A stretch of DNA of 53,698 nt from Vulcanibacillus modesticaldus (GCF_001730235.1 NZ_MIJF01000004.1:1-53698); one strand, 5' to 3'; counted from the first letter of the stretch, positions 7,615 to 15,986 are shown. Notes: generated from the letters alone by a model not told the origin. Made by a program: numbers and translations.

Positions 7615-9288
7615 ATGACGATAAGATTGAATAACATCAAGCTTAATATTGATCATAGCAAATCAGATCTCATTAATGCGATAGAGAAAAAGTTGCGAAT
7701 TCCTTTCAATAAAATTAAAGAATATGAAATCGTAAGGCGTTCTATCGACGCAAGAAAAAAGTCTAATATCAAGTTTGTGTATCAAATTGAAATAACCCTA
7801 AATATTGATGAAAAAAAGGTAGTAAATAAAATTAATCATCCAGATATTCAGATTGTAAAGCCTAAAAAAGAATTACCGGAGATTTTACCCGGGGATAAAG
7901 ATTTAGAATATCCTCCCATCGTAGTTGGAGCGGGTCCTGCGGGATTGTTTGCAGCTTTAGAATTAGCAAAACGAGGATATAAACCAATAGTCTTGGAACG
8001 AGGACGCGATGTGAAGCAAAGATATAAAGATATTCTTCATTTTTGGAAAACCGGAGAGTTAAATGTTAACTCCAACGTCCAATTTGGTGAAGGTGGTGCT
8101 GGTACTTTTTCTGATGGTAAGTTGACAACAAGAATCAAAGATTCTAGAATAGACCGAGTTATTCATACATTTGTTGAGGCCGGTGCTCCTAGAGAGATTC
8201 TATATGAACATAAACCACATATTGGAACAGATTACTTAAGGAAAGTGATCTATCAATTAAGAAAAAAGTTAATTGAGATGGGTGCCACAATAAAATTCGA
8301 ATCCCTTGTAACAAGACTTATTGTTGAAGAAGGGAAAATTGTTGGGGTCGAAGTTAACAACAGTGTTCAAATTCCGGCTCAAGTGGTGCTACTGGCGATT
8401 GGACATAGTTCAAGAGATACTTATGAAATGTTATATGAACAAGGGGTGAAGTTGCAAAAAAAACCATTGGCTATTGGAGCTAGAATCGAACATCCTCAAC
8501 AATTAATTAATCAGGCACAATATGGACCATTTGCCAATGCATTGCAGTTAGGTGCTGCTGATTATACTTTAGTTAAAAAAGCCGGTGATGCTAATGATGA
8601 TCGTGCTAGTTACTCCTTTTGTATGTGTCCCGGTGGATATGTTGTTGCAGCAGCTTCAGAAAAAGAAATGGTTGTTACAAATGGGATGAGTAATTTTAAG
8701 CGTAATTCAGGAATTGCAAATAGTGCCTTAGTGGCTACAGTATCGATAGATGATTTTAATGGAGAAGATCCCTTAGCCGGAATAAGATACCTAAGAAAAT
8801 ACGAAAAAAAAGCATATAAATTAGCTGGTGGCGGATACAAGGCGCCAGCACAGAAAGTAGGAGATTTTCTTGATGGGGTGCCATCGAATGATTTAGATGT
8901 TCCATTTAAGCCCACTTATCAACCAGGTGTAACACCTACTGATCTACGGAAAATATTACCTGATTATGTGGGCAGTTCTCTAGAAAAAGCGATTGTACAA
9001 TTTGGTAAAAAAATCAAAGGATATGATTCTAGAGAAGCAGTATTAACTGGTGTAGAAACTAGAACCTCTGCTCCCATTCGTATACCAAGAAATGGGGATT
9101 TGCAATCTGAAAATATAGAAGGACTATATCCCACTGGAGAAGGTGCGGGGTACGCTGGGGGAATTGTGAGTGCTGCAGTAGATGGGATTAGAGTTGCTGA
9201 AAAGTTAATCCAAACATATAAAATTCCAAAACAAAGTATAGAGGAGGAGCTTTTATCATGGGAAAATATTTCGGAACTGATGGAGTAA
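7615..9288 (+). CDS. FAD-dependent oxidoreductase of unknown substrate (COG2509 type)
   Basis: A predicted flavoprotein dehydrogenase with no assigned substrate. Residues 1-85 form a small N-terminal domain. An FAD-binding Rossmann motif, [19 protein letters not shown], begins near residue 103. [17 protein letters not shown] follows, as does the C-terminal flavin contact [19 protein letters not shown]. Length is 557 residues. It starts 4 bases after cdaR and its last 31 bases overlap glmM, so it is in the same operon. Bacillales and Clostridia often place this gene in the c-di-AMP/amino-sugar block, but I know of no demonstrated role there. Confidence 0.85.
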   Translation: MTIRLNNIKLNIDHSKSDLINAIEKKLRIPFNKIKEYEIVRRSIDARKKSNIKFVYQIEITLNIDEKKVVNKINHPDIQIVKPKKELPEILPGDKDLEYPPIVVGAGPAGLFAALELAKRGYKPIVLERGRDVKQRYKDILHFWKTGELNVNSNVQFGEGGAGTFSDGKLTTRIKDSRIDRVIHTFVEAGAPREILYEHKPHIGTDYLRKVIYQLRKKLIEMGATIKFESLVTRLIVEEGKIVGVEVNNSVQIPAQVVLLAIGHSSRDTYEMLYEQGVKLQKKPLAIGARIEHPQQLINQAQYGPFANALQLGAADYTLVKKAGDANDDRASYSFCMCPGGYVVAAASEKEMVVTNGMSNFKRNSGIANSALVATVSIDDFNGEDPLAGIRYLRKYEKKAYKLAGGGYKAPAQKVGDFLDGVPSNDLDVPFKPTYQPGVTPTDLRKILPDYVGSSLEKAIVQFGKKIKGYDSREAVLTGVETRTSAPIRIPRNGDLQSENIEGLYPTGEGAGYAGGIVSAAVDGIRVAEKLIQTYKIPKQSIEEELLSWENISELME

Positions 9289-10598
9289 GGGGGGTAGCTA
9301 ACCAGGGGTTAACACCTGAGCTAGCTTATAAATTAGGTCGTATTGGGGCCTACGTATTAACAAAAGAAATGAAAAAACCAACTATTGTTATCGGTCGTGA
9401 CACTCGGATTTCTGGTGAGATGTTAGAAAGTGCCATGATCGCAGGCATGCTTTCAATTGGTGCTAATGTGCTACAACTTGGTATAATCACAACTCCGGGT
9501 GTGGCTTATTTAACAAGACAATTAAAAGCAGATGCAGGAGTAATGATTTCAGCATCTCATAATCCAGTTAAGGATAATGGAATTAAGTTTTTCGGAGCAG
9601 ATGGTTTTAAGTTATCTGATGAAACCGAAAATGAGATTGAAATGTTACTAGATAAGGAGATAGATAAATTACCAAGACCAATTGGTGGAGAAATAGGACG
9701 TCTTTTTGAGAGATACGATGCTAAAGTACAATATATTTCTTATCTAAAATCCACAATAAATACTGATTTTAAGGGGTTAAAAATTGTTTTGGATACTGCA
9801 AATGGTGCTGCTTATGAAATTGCTCCAACCATGTTTAAGGAATTGGGGGCAACCGTGGTCTCATTATTCAATCAACCAGATGGATTAAATATCAATGATG
9901 GTTGTGGGTCAACGCATCCTGAAAAATTAATGAATGCTGTTAAAGAACATCAAGCTGATATAGGTCTTGCTTACGATGGTGATGCAGATCGATTGATCGC
10001 AGTTGATGAGAAAGGTAAAATCATTGATGGCGATTATATAATGATGATTTGCGGTAAATATCTAGCTGAAAAAGGAAAGTTAGAGAATAATACTATAGTA
10101 AGTACCGTAATGAGTAATATTGGCTTTTATAAAGCGGTTGAAGAAAATGGGTTGCAAAGCGTTCAAACCAAGGTTGGAGATAGGTATGTAATGGAAGCAA
10201 TGAGAAAGCATGGTTTGAATCTTGGTGGAGAACAATCCGGTCATATAATATTTTTGGACTATAACACAACTGGTGATGGTATTCTTTCTTCAATTCAATT
10301 GGTTAATGTGATGAAAGAGAAAGGCAAATCATTATCAGAATTAGCAAGTATCATGAAGAAATATCCACAAGTTTTAGAAAATGTTCGAGTAACTGATAAG
10401 AGTAATTTTGCTAATAATAAGGCAATAGAAAAAGCGATAAAAAAAGTAGAAGATAAGTTAGGTAACGATGGCCGAGTGTTAGTCCGTCCGTCGGGAACAG
10501 AGCCATTAATTCGAGTTATGGCAGAAGGACCAAATGAAGATTTGTTGAAAGAATACGTAAAGGAAATTGTGGAAGTAGTCAAAAATGAATTATCATGA
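9258..10598 (+). CDS. glmM: Phosphoglucosamine mutase
   Basis: GlmM interconverts glucosamine-6-phosphate and glucosamine-1-phosphate on the way to UDP-GlcNAc for peptidoglycan. The catalytic phosphoserine is Ser100 in ISASHNP, the metal-binding loop is DGDADR near residue 240, and the sugar-phosphate site [12 protein letters not shown] lies near the C-terminus. At 446 residues it is full length. The ATG lies behind GAGGAGGAG and inside the upstream reading frame (31-base overlap). In related bacteria GlmM also binds and inhibits CdaA, which is encoded three genes upstream. Confidence 0.97.
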   Translation: MGKYFGTDGVRGVANQGLTPELAYKLGRIGAYVLTKEMKKPTIVIGRDTRISGEMLESAMIAGMLSIGANVLQLGIITTPGVAYLTRQLKADAGVMISASHNPVKDNGIKFFGADGFKLSDETENEIEMLLDKEIDKLPRPIGGEIGRLFERYDAKVQYISYLKSTINTDFKGLKIVLDTANGAAYEIAPTMFKELGATVVSLFNQPDGLNINDGCGSTHPEKLMNAVKEHQADIGLAYDGDADRLIAVDEKGKIIDGDYIMMICGKYLAEKGKLENNTIVSTVMSNIGFYKAVEENGLQSVQTKVGDRYVMEAMRKHGLNLGGEQSGHIIFLDYNTTGDGILSSIQLVNVMKEKGKSLSELASIMKKYPQVLENVRVTDKSNFANNKAIEKAIKKVEDKLGNDGRVLVRPSGTEPLIRVMAEGPNEDLLKEYVKEIVEVVKNELS

Positions 10599-10605
10599 TA
10601 TGATT

Positions 10606-10646
10606 AATACTATGTGTTAATCTATGTCATACGATAGTATTTTTTG
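10606..10646 (+). terminator. Probable terminator after glmM
   Basis: AATACTAT at 10606-10613 pairs with ATAGTATT at 10634-10641, with further weak pairing in the loop, and is followed by a T run. The stem is AT-rich, so readthrough is possible. Confidence 0.5.
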
Positions 10647-10732
10647 ATAATATACTATATAGTAAAATGAAATATTATGAAAAGGAGGAGAGGCTTATAA
10701 GGTTATTGCTGTATTAATTTTTCTCTAAAAAT

Positions 10733-10870
10733 AAAGCGCCTGAACTACTTATAAAGTAGTTGACGAGGAGAAGGTTTATCGAGTTGTTCGGCGGATACCT
10801 TCCGGTAGGCATGAATACCGTTAAAATAAAGCTCAAAAGGAAGAGGTGACTCTTCTGACAAAGCTTTATT
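10733..10870 (+). ncRNA. glmS ribozyme: glmS ribozyme (glucosamine-6-phosphate activated)
   Basis: Self-cleaving riboswitch in the glmS leader. The conserved core is seen in order: AGCGCCTGAACT at 10735, GACGAGGAGAAGGTTTATCG, TCGGCGGATACCTTCCGGTA, then ACCGTTAA and the 3' helix AAAGCTC/GACAAAGCTTT. Cleavage is expected between A10735 and G10736. When GlcN6P is abundant, cleavage exposes a 5'-OH end that is degraded, lowering GlmS. It lies about 120 bases before the glmS start, and a separate hairpin fills the gap. Confidence 0.95.
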
Positions 10871-10925
10871 GTCATGTAATACTTATGTTTATCTTATGAA
10901 ATACGAGGAGAATACTAATGGAATG

Positions 10926-10967
10926 TCGGGGGCATAATCCCCTGATATCAGTGAGTTATGCCTCCGA
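10926..10967 (+). promoter_or_regulatory. Strong hairpin between glmS ribozyme and glmS ribosome-binding site
   Basis: Bases 10926-10937 pair with 10956-10967 in a 12-bp helix (one G-T pair) around an 18-base loop that contains the palindrome CTGATATCAG. No T run follows, so it is not a terminator. It ends 9 bases before the AGGAGG of glmS (10977-10982). An alternative small hairpin, GGGG pairing with CCCC at 10939-10942, would exclude it. Confidence 0.7.
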
Positions 10968-10991
10968 TATTAAATAGGAGGTTAGCTAAAA

Positions 10992-12824
10992 GTGTGTGGA
11001 ATTGTTGGTTACATTGGGTCTCGTGATGCGAAACCTATATTAATAAATGGATTAAAGAAGTTAGAATACCGCGGTTATGATTCGGCTGGAATTGCAATAT
11101 ATGAGGACGGGGAAATTCAGGTAAGAAAAACTGTAGGACGATTGACTAATTTAGAAGAACTAATAGAGAAAAATCCAGTTAAAGGAACTTTGGCTATCGG
11201 TCATACTCGTTGGGCAACACATGGAAGTCCATCAGATGTCAATTCTCATCCACATGTTGATGGGAAAAGTGAGTTTGTTGTTGTTCATAATGGAATAATC
11301 GAGAACTTTTTAGAAATAAAAGAGGAATTGATTGAAAAAGGAGCAACTTTTGTTTCTGAAACCGATACAGAAGTGATTGCCCACCTATTGTCTCATCTTT
11401 ATGATGGTGATTTGGTTACAACAGTGCAAAAGGCAGTCGCTAAAATGAAAGGAGCATATGCTCTTGGCATTATCTATAAAAACGAACCTGAAAAAATGAT
11501 AGCTGTTCGCCTTGCAAGTCCTCTAATAATAGGTATCGGTGAAAAAGAAAACTATATTGCATCTGATATTCCAGCTCTAATTGAGCATACAAGGGATATT
11601 TATATTTTAAATGATGGTGAGATGGCGGTTATCACTGCTGACAACGTACAACTGATGACCACTGATGGTAAGTTAATCGAAAGAGATGTCTTCCACGTTG
11701 AGTGGGATGTTGAAACAGCGGAAAAAGATGGCTTTGATCATTTCATGTTAAAAGAGATTTATGAACAACCACGAGCTTATCGTGAGACTATATCAAATAG
11801 AATTAATCATCAGTTAAATACAGTAGATTTAAGTCAAGAAATTAATTTAACAGAGGATTACATTAAATCTATCGATAAAATTCATATCGTTGCCTGTGGG
11901 ACAGCATACCATGCTGGGTTAGTTGGAAAATATGTAATTGAACAATTAACCCGGATTCCGGTAGAAGTGGATGTAGCATCTGAATACAGATACCGTAACC
12001 CAATCATTACTCCAAATACATTGGTTATGGTAATTAGCCAATCAGGTGAAACAGCAGATACTTTGGCTGCATTAAGGGAAAGTCAAAGAAATGGAGCTAA
12101 AGTATTGGCGATTACTAATGTGAATGGAAGTTCAGTATCCCGTGAAGCTGACGAGGTATTATTAACCCATGCTGGTCCAGAGATTGCTGTGGCGTCAACA
12201 AAGGCTTACACATCTCAGTTGGTAGCTATCTATCTGTTTGGCTTATATCTTTCTCAAGTTCGTGAAACTCATGAGGATGCTGCGATTGCTAAATACATTC
12301 AGGCAATTAAAGAGCTTCCCGCTCAAGCAGAAAAACTATTAGAGTTTGCTCCAATAATTAAGCAGTTTGCGGAACGTTTTGCGAAACATGAGGATCTATT
12401 TTTTATTGGGCGTAGTTTAGACTTTGCAGTTTCCTTAGAAGGTTCATTAAAACTAAAGGAAATTTCATATATCCATTCTGAGGCTTATCCAGCGGGAGAA
12501 TTAAAGCATGGTACCCTTGCACTAATTACAGATGGTATCCCCGTGATTGCCTTAGCAACACAAGAAGATATTTATGAAAAGATGGTAAGTAATATAATTG
12601 AGGTAAAAGCTCGAAATGCTTATGTATTAGGAATAGCTCTAGAGGGAGATACAGAGCTTGCTAAATCAGTCGATGAGGTAATTACTATTCCTAAGACCTT
12701 ACCGTTACTTACTCCTGCATTATCCGTCATTCCATTACAATTGTTAGCATACTATGCTGCATTAGCGCGTGGTAATGATGTTGACAAACCTCGAAATCTA
12801 GCAAAGAGTGTTACTGTAGAGTAA
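10992..12824 (+). CDS. glmS: Glutamine-fructose-6-phosphate aminotransferase (isomerising)
   Basis: GlmS makes glucosamine-6-phosphate from fructose-6-phosphate and glutamine, the first step to UDP-GlcNAc. The GTG at 10992 is followed directly by the TGT codon for the catalytic Cys that becomes the N-terminus (MCGIVGYIG), which fixes the start. An AGGAGG lies 10 bases upstream. The N-terminal glutaminase domain (about 1-235) has HTRWATHG and HNGI. Two SIS sugar-isomerase domains follow (ISQSGETADTLAAL and LKEISYIHSEAYPAGELKHG), with the C-terminal DKPRNLAKSVTVE. Full length at 610 residues. It is controlled by the ribozyme at 10733. Confidence 0.98.
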   Translation: MCGIVGYIGSRDAKPILINGLKKLEYRGYDSAGIAIYEDGEIQVRKTVGRLTNLEELIEKNPVKGTLAIGHTRWATHGSPSDVNSHPHVDGKSEFVVVHNGIIENFLEIKEELIEKGATFVSETDTEVIAHLLSHLYDGDLVTTVQKAVAKMKGAYALGIIYKNEPEKMIAVRLASPLIIGIGEKENYIASDIPALIEHTRDIYILNDGEMAVITADNVQLMTTDGKLIERDVFHVEWDVETAEKDGFDHFMLKEIYEQPRAYRETISNRINHQLNTVDLSQEINLTEDYIKSIDKIHIVACGTAYHAGLVGKYVIEQLTRIPVEVDVASEYRYRNPIITPNTLVMVISQSGETADTLAALRESQRNGAKVLAITNVNGSSVSREADEVLLTHAGPEIAVASTKAYTSQLVAIYLFGLYLSQVRETHEDAAIAKYIQAIKELPAQAEKLLEFAPIIKQFAERFAKHEDLFFIGRSLDFAVSLEGSLKLKEISYIHSEAYPAGELKHGTLALITDGIPVIALATQEDIYEKMVSNIIEVKARNAYVLGIALEGDTELAKSVDEVITIPKTLPLLTPALSVIPLQLLAYYAALARGNDVDKPRNLAKSVTVE

Positions 12825-12828
12825 TAAT

Positions 12829-12870
12829 AAATGCAGACTACCTTAGAAAGGGTAGTCTGCATTTATATTT
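12829..12870 (+). terminator. Terminator after glmS
   Basis: A 14-bp stem, 12829-12842 with 12851-12864 (AAATGCAGACTACC and its complement), followed by ATATTTT. Confidence 0.85.
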
Positions 12871-12891
12871 TAATGTGATAATACGTTCCCA

Positions 12892-12923
12892 TTGACTTAG
12901 TACTAAGGTACATGGTTTATACT
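12892..12923 (+). promoter_or_regulatory. MerR-controlled promoter/operator 1
   Basis: The -35 TTGACT (12892-12897) and -10 TATACT (12918-12923) are separated by 20 bases, longer than the optimal 17. The spacer holds GTAC-TAAG-GTAC, the GTAC-N4-GTAC dyad of mercury-type MerR operators. Overlong spacers that MerR untwists on metal binding are the hallmark of this family. It drives the gene at 12955 and shares GTACT, GTACA and GGTT at identical positions with operator 2 at 13497. Confidence 0.85.
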
Positions 12924-12954
12924 AATATTATATCAATGATAGGAGGAGTACTCG

Positions 12955-13452
12955 ATGGGATGCTGTGATGTTCCGAAAGAAAAGATTAATAATGATAAAG
13001 AAGAAATTTCTCTTTGTCCTGTTTGTAAAACAGAAGGAGAGAAGGTAAATAAAACAACGGTTGTTTCTTTGGTAAAAGACGAGATTGCAGAAAGTATTAC
13101 AGAAAGTAAATATTGGCTATGTAAAAATTCCGATTGTGAAGTCGTATATTACAATAGTGATACAAATCAAACTTTTACACACGACCAGATTAAAGTGCCT
13201 GTTTGGTTTAAAACATATGCAACACCAATATATGCTTGTTATTGTAAAGAAGTCACCAAAGATGCAATATTTGAAGCTGTATTAGAAAAAGGCGCCAATA
13301 CATTAGAAGACATTCAACAAACGACAGGTGCAAATACTGGAAATGATTGTTTGAAAAAAAATCCTCGTGGTAAATGTTGTAGCGGAACAGTTAAACAAAT
13401 GTTAGAGGAAGCAAAAAGATACCAAACAGAAGGAAAGAGAAACGATGAATAA
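12955..13452 (+). CDS. CopZ-like [2Fe-2S]/zinc metallochaperone-type protein of the mer cluster
   Basis: A 165-residue cysteine-rich protein resembling the N-terminal half of Archaeoglobus CopZ. A Cys-Cys pair lies at residues 3-4. A zinc-knuckle-like domain has Cys21-x2-Cys24 and Cys56-x4-Cys61. A BFD-like [2Fe-2S] domain has Cys95-x-Cys97, Cys132 and Cys141/Cys142. The CopZ heavy-metal-associated domain is missing, but one is fused to MerA downstream. Annotators sometimes group such proteins with a 2Fe-2S (seleno)protein family, although no in-frame UGA occurs here. It follows a MerR-type promoter, so it is probably mercury-induced. Its role, perhaps reducing or relaying thiol-bound metal, is inferred. 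The ATG follows AGGAGGAG. Confidence 0.75.
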   Translation: MGCCDVPKEKINNDKEEISLCPVCKTEGEKVNKTTVVSLVKDEIAESITESKYWLCKNSDCEVVYYNSDTNQTFTHDQIKVPVWFKTYATPIYACYCKEVTKDAIFEAVLEKGANTLEDIQQTTGANTGNDCLKKNPRGKCCSGTVKQMLEEAKRYQTEGKRNDE

Positions 13453-13496
13453 AAGTTGTGAGGATGAAGACTTAAACCATGTTATATATTAAAAAC

Positions 13497-13528
13497 TTGA
13501 CCCTGTACTTTAGTACAGGGTTTATAAT
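13497..13528 (+). promoter_or_regulatory. MerR-controlled promoter/operator 2
   Basis: The -35 TTGACC (13497-13502) and -10 TATAAT (13523-13528) are 20 bases apart. Between and around them is a perfect 10-bp inverted repeat with a 2-base centre (13500-13521), ACCCTGTACT and its complement, containing GTAC-TTTA-GTAC. It lies 19 bases before merR and should control merR-merT-merA, including merR autoregulation. The same hairpin followed by TTTATAATT could also end transcripts of the upstream gene. Confidence 0.88.
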
Positions 13529-13547
13529 TATATAGAGGTGAACTTTA

Positions 13548-13955
13548 ATGAACTATCAAATTGGTGAAATTGCCAAAAAGTGCAATATAAATAAAGAAAC
13601 CCTTAGATATTATGAACGAATTGGGTTAATTCCTCAACCGAGTAGAACAGATTCTGGGTATCGTATTTATACCGAAGATATCGTAAATCGTATAAATTTT
13701 ATTAAACGTATGCAAGAATTGAGTTTTTCTTTAAAAGAAATCGGAAAATTACTTAGTGTTGTTGACAAAGAGGATATTAGATGTTTGGACATACATGAAT
13801 TTGTTGTTCAAAAAATTGAAGATGTTCAAAAAATGATCAGAGATTTAAGAAAAATAGAAGAAATGCTCGAAGATTTAAAAGCCCGTTGTCCAGATGAGAA
13901 AGCTTTATATGAATGTCCGATTATAGATACATTAATGGAAAAACGGGGTGATTAA
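13548..13955 (+). CDS. merR: Mercury-responsive transcriptional regulator MerR
   Basis: A MerR-family activator that senses Hg(II) and remodels the overlong-spacer promoters nearby. The N-terminal winged helix-turn-helix (IGEIAKKCNINKETLRYYER) is followed by a dimerisation coiled coil. Three cysteines, Cys79, Cys114 and Cys123, have spacings of 35 and 9 residues, exactly those of the Hg-binding Cys82, Cys117 and Cys126 of Tn501 MerR. This identifies mercury rather than copper or lead as the likely effector. 135 residues, normal length. The ATG follows AGAGGTG. It shares its stop region with the start of the merT-like gene. Confidence 0.92.
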   Translation: MNYQIGEIAKKCNINKETLRYYERIGLIPQPSRTDSGYRIYTEDIVNRINFIKRMQELSFSLKEIGKLLSVVDKEDIRCLDIHEFVVQKIEDVQKMIRDLRKIEEMLEDLKARCPDEKALYECPIIDTLMEKRGD

Positions 13956-13957
13956 TG

Positions 13958-14257
13958 ATGAAAAGTAAATTTGCAGCAGTAGCATCAGTTTTCTCTGCAT
14001 TTATCGCGAGTTTTTGTTGAATTGGTGTAGCGTTATTAATTCCACTCGGTCTGAGTGGATTAGCAGGAACATTTGCATTAGCACTTACTCCTTACCGATA
14101 TATATTTATTATTTTAACAATTTTACTATTAGGATTATCACATTTTCTTTTTTGGAGACAGGATAATCCTTCACAAAAAGCTAAAAATCTTTTATGGACT
14201 ACCACAATAATTTCAGGATTTATGATTTTATATACGATAATGAACCGAGGATTTTAA
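13958..14257 (+). CDS. merT: MerT-like mercuric ion transporter, probable selenoprotein (UGA codon 21 read as Sec)
   Basis: Inner-membrane mercuric ion uptake protein. Reading through an in-frame TGA at 14018-14020 gives 99 residues with three hydrophobic helices (about 5-31, 46-66 and 78-95). The first contains ASFC-Sec-IGVALLIPLG. MerT proteins have a Cys-Cys pair at this place, so the UGA replaces the second mercury-binding cysteine. LTPYRY and the second helix also match MerT. A SECIS-like stem-loop lies at 14041-14059. The gene sits between merR (tandem ATGs at 13955 and 13958; the first overlaps the merR stop by one base) and merA. UGA is a normal stop elsewhere in the window, so a code change is excluded. 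The alternative is a nonsense mutation in an ordinary merT. The second MerT cysteine pair is absent. Confidence 0.85.
14018..14062 (+). promoter_or_regulatory. Bacterial SECIS-like element of merT
   Basis: After the UGA (14018-14020), a perfect 7-bp stem TCCACTC/GAGTGGA (14041-14047 with 14053-14059) carries the 5-base loop GGTCT. Three more pairs extend it below a one-base bulge (14037-14039 with 14060-14062). The loop equals that of the E. coli fdhF SECIS, which SelB recognises. The UGA-to-loop distance is 27 bases, inside the range known for bacterial SECIS elements. Confidence 0.82.
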
Positions 14258-14263
14258 AGCGGT

Positions 14264-14286
14264 GATAGTTCATCCTGTCTTTTTTC
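14264..14286 (+). terminator. Weak attenuator-like hairpin between merT and merA
   Basis: GATAG at 14264-14268 pairs with CTGTC at 14275-14279, with loop TTCATC, followed by TTTTTT. The stem is only 5 bp with one G-T pair, so it would reduce rather than stop expression of merA. Confidence 0.35.
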
Positions 14287-14329
14287 GGTAGTATTTGGAA
14301 AAACTAATCGTTAAGAGGGGGTAATTTGT

Positions 14330-15970
14330 TTGAAGAAATATCGTGTAAAGATTGAGGGAATGACGTGTACAGGCTGTGAAGAACATATAACAGAAGAACT
14401 TCAGAAGATCGGGGCAAATAATATAGAAGTAAGTTTTCGTCATGGAAGGGCGATATTTGAATTATTAGATGAGGTTAATATTGAAAAAATAAAAAAAGCA
14501 ATTATTAAAGCAAAATACATACCAAGTGAGATTGAAGAGATAGAATCAAAAGAAAAAATGGTTTTAGGAGTCGAAAATGACTATGACTATGTGATTATAG
14601 GTTCCGGAAGCGCCGCATTCTCATCAGCTATCAAGGCAGTAGAATATGGAGCAAAAGTGGCGATGATTGAGCGTGGTACAATAGGTGGAACCTGTGTAAA
14701 TATAGGTTGTGTCCCTTCTAAAACAATGCTACGTGCTGGTGAAATCAATCATTTCGCAAAAAGTAATCCATTTATAGGGTTAAATACGTCTGCTGATAAT
14801 ATAGATTTATCAAAGTTAATTGAACAAAAAAATAAGCTAGTTAAAGAACTTCGTCAACAAAAATATATTGATTTGCTAAATGTTTATGGAATTGAAATGA
14901 TCACTGGAGAAGCAAAATTCATTAGTGAAAAAACAGTAGAGGTTAATAATCGTAAAATATCAGCCAAAAGGTTTTTAATCGCAACGGGAGCCTCACCTGT
15001 TGTTCCTAATATTCCAGGATTAGATGAAGTTGATTATCTGACAAGCACAACTTTATTAGAATTGAAAGAAATTCCTAAAACTCTTGCAATAATTGGGGCA
15101 GGATTTATTGGATTAGAAATGGGGAATCTATTTAAAAATTTTGGGGTCAAGGTAACAGTAATTCAAAGAGGAAATAATTTCTTAAAAAACTATGATCCTG
15201 AAATTGCTGATACTGTAAGAAAGTTTTTAAGGGAGAAAGGCATAAAGTTAATAACAGGAGTCGAGTTTGAGCAGGTTAAACAAATTGGTGATAAAAAACA
15301 AGTTCATATTTTAGTAGATGGAGAAAAGAAAATTATTGAAGCTGATCAACTTCTAATAGCAACAGGAAGAAAACCGAATACCGCACGTCTTGATCTATAC
15401 AAAGCAGGTGTTGAAGTAGGTTCACGAGAAGAAGTAAAAGTAGATGAGTATTTAAGAACCACAAATCCTCGCATATATGCAGCCGGTGATGTAACTATGG
15501 GGCCACAGTTTGTATACGTTGCAGCATATCAAGGAGGAATTGCAGCTGATAATGCATTAGGGGGATATTCTCAAAAAGTTAATTTAGAAGTGGTTCCGGG
15601 AGTTACGTTTACAAACCCTTCAATTGCGACCGTGGGCTTTACTGAAAAACAAGCAATTGAAAAAGGATATGAGGTTAAAACATCTATATTACCTTTAGAT
15701 GCGATACCAAGAGCACTTGCCAATCATGAAACCACAGGTATATTTAAATTAGTAGCAGACGCAAAAACACAAAAAATACTGGGGGTTCATGTAGTTGCTG
15801 AAAATGCGGGAGAAGTTATTTATGCAGCAACTCTAGCAGTAAAATTCGGATTAACTATTGAAGATTTGCGTGAAAGTCTGGCTCCTTATTTGACTATGGC
15901 TGAAGGATTAAAGTTGGCTTCTCTTACATTTGATAAAGATATATCAAAGCTATCCTGTTGCGCAGGATGA
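14330..15970 (+). CDS. merA: Mercuric reductase with fused N-terminal HMA domain
   Basis: MerA reduces Hg(II) to volatile Hg(0) with NADPH in the cytoplasm. An N-terminal heavy-metal-associated domain (residues 1-70) has GMTCTGC with Cys13 and Cys16. The pyridine-nucleotide disulfide oxidoreductase core follows: FAD motif [14 protein letters not shown] near 90, redox-active Cys122 and Cys127 in [15 protein letters not shown] motif [12 protein letters not shown], and a dimerisation domain. The C-terminal vicinal pair Cys543-Cys544 (LSCCAG), which delivers mercury to the active site of the partner subunit, separates it from lipoamide dehydrogenases. 546 residues. The start is TTG at 14330 behind GAGGGGG. 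It ends 16 bases from the convergent modC. Confidence 0.97.
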   Translation: MKKYRVKIEGMTCTGCEEHITEELQKIGANNIEVSFRHGRAIFELLDEVNIEKIKKAIIKAKYIPSEIEEIESKEKMVLGVENDYDYVIIGSGSAAFSSAIKAVEYGAKVAMIERGTIGGTCVNIGCVPSKTMLRAGEINHFAKSNPFIGLNTSADNIDLSKLIEQKNKLVKELRQQKYIDLLNVYGIEMITGEAKFISEKTVEVNNRKISAKRFLIATGASPVVPNIPGLDEVDYLTSTTLLELKEIPKTLAIIGAGFIGLEMGNLFKNFGVKVTVIQRGNNFLKNYDPEIADTVRKFLREKGIKLITGVEFEQVKQIGDKKQVHILVDGEKKIIEADQLLIATGRKPNTARLDLYKAGVEVGSREEVKVDEYLRTTNPRIYAAGDVTMGPQFVYVAAYQGGIAADNALGGYSQKVNLEVVPGVTFTNPSIATVGFTEKQAIEKGYEVKTSILPLDAIPRALANHETTGIFKLVADAKTQKILGVHVVAENAGEVIYAATLAVKFGLTIEDLRESLAPYLTMAEGLKLASLTFDKDISKLSCCAG

Positions 15971-15986
15971 TAATTGATTAAGTGAA

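Noticed and set aside
8610-8915. Antisense reading frames over 60 codons (here and opposite tex, groEL, glmM and pbuG)
   Set aside because: They are shadows of strongly conserved genes on the other strand and lack starts with ribosome-binding sites.
13085-13285. Small second gene inside the CopZ-like gene
   Set aside because: It lies in another frame wholly within the CopZ-like gene, lacks a ribosome-binding site and has no recognisable features.
12955-13452. A second selenoprotein in the mer cluster
   Set aside because: The related family includes Sec forms, but the frame here has no UGA. All candidate positions are TGC or TGT.
13955-14257. UGA reassigned to tryptophan, as in Mycoplasma
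   Set aside because: UGA ends several intact genes in the window (sigW, glmM, merA, tex) and tryptophan is encoded by TGG throughout.
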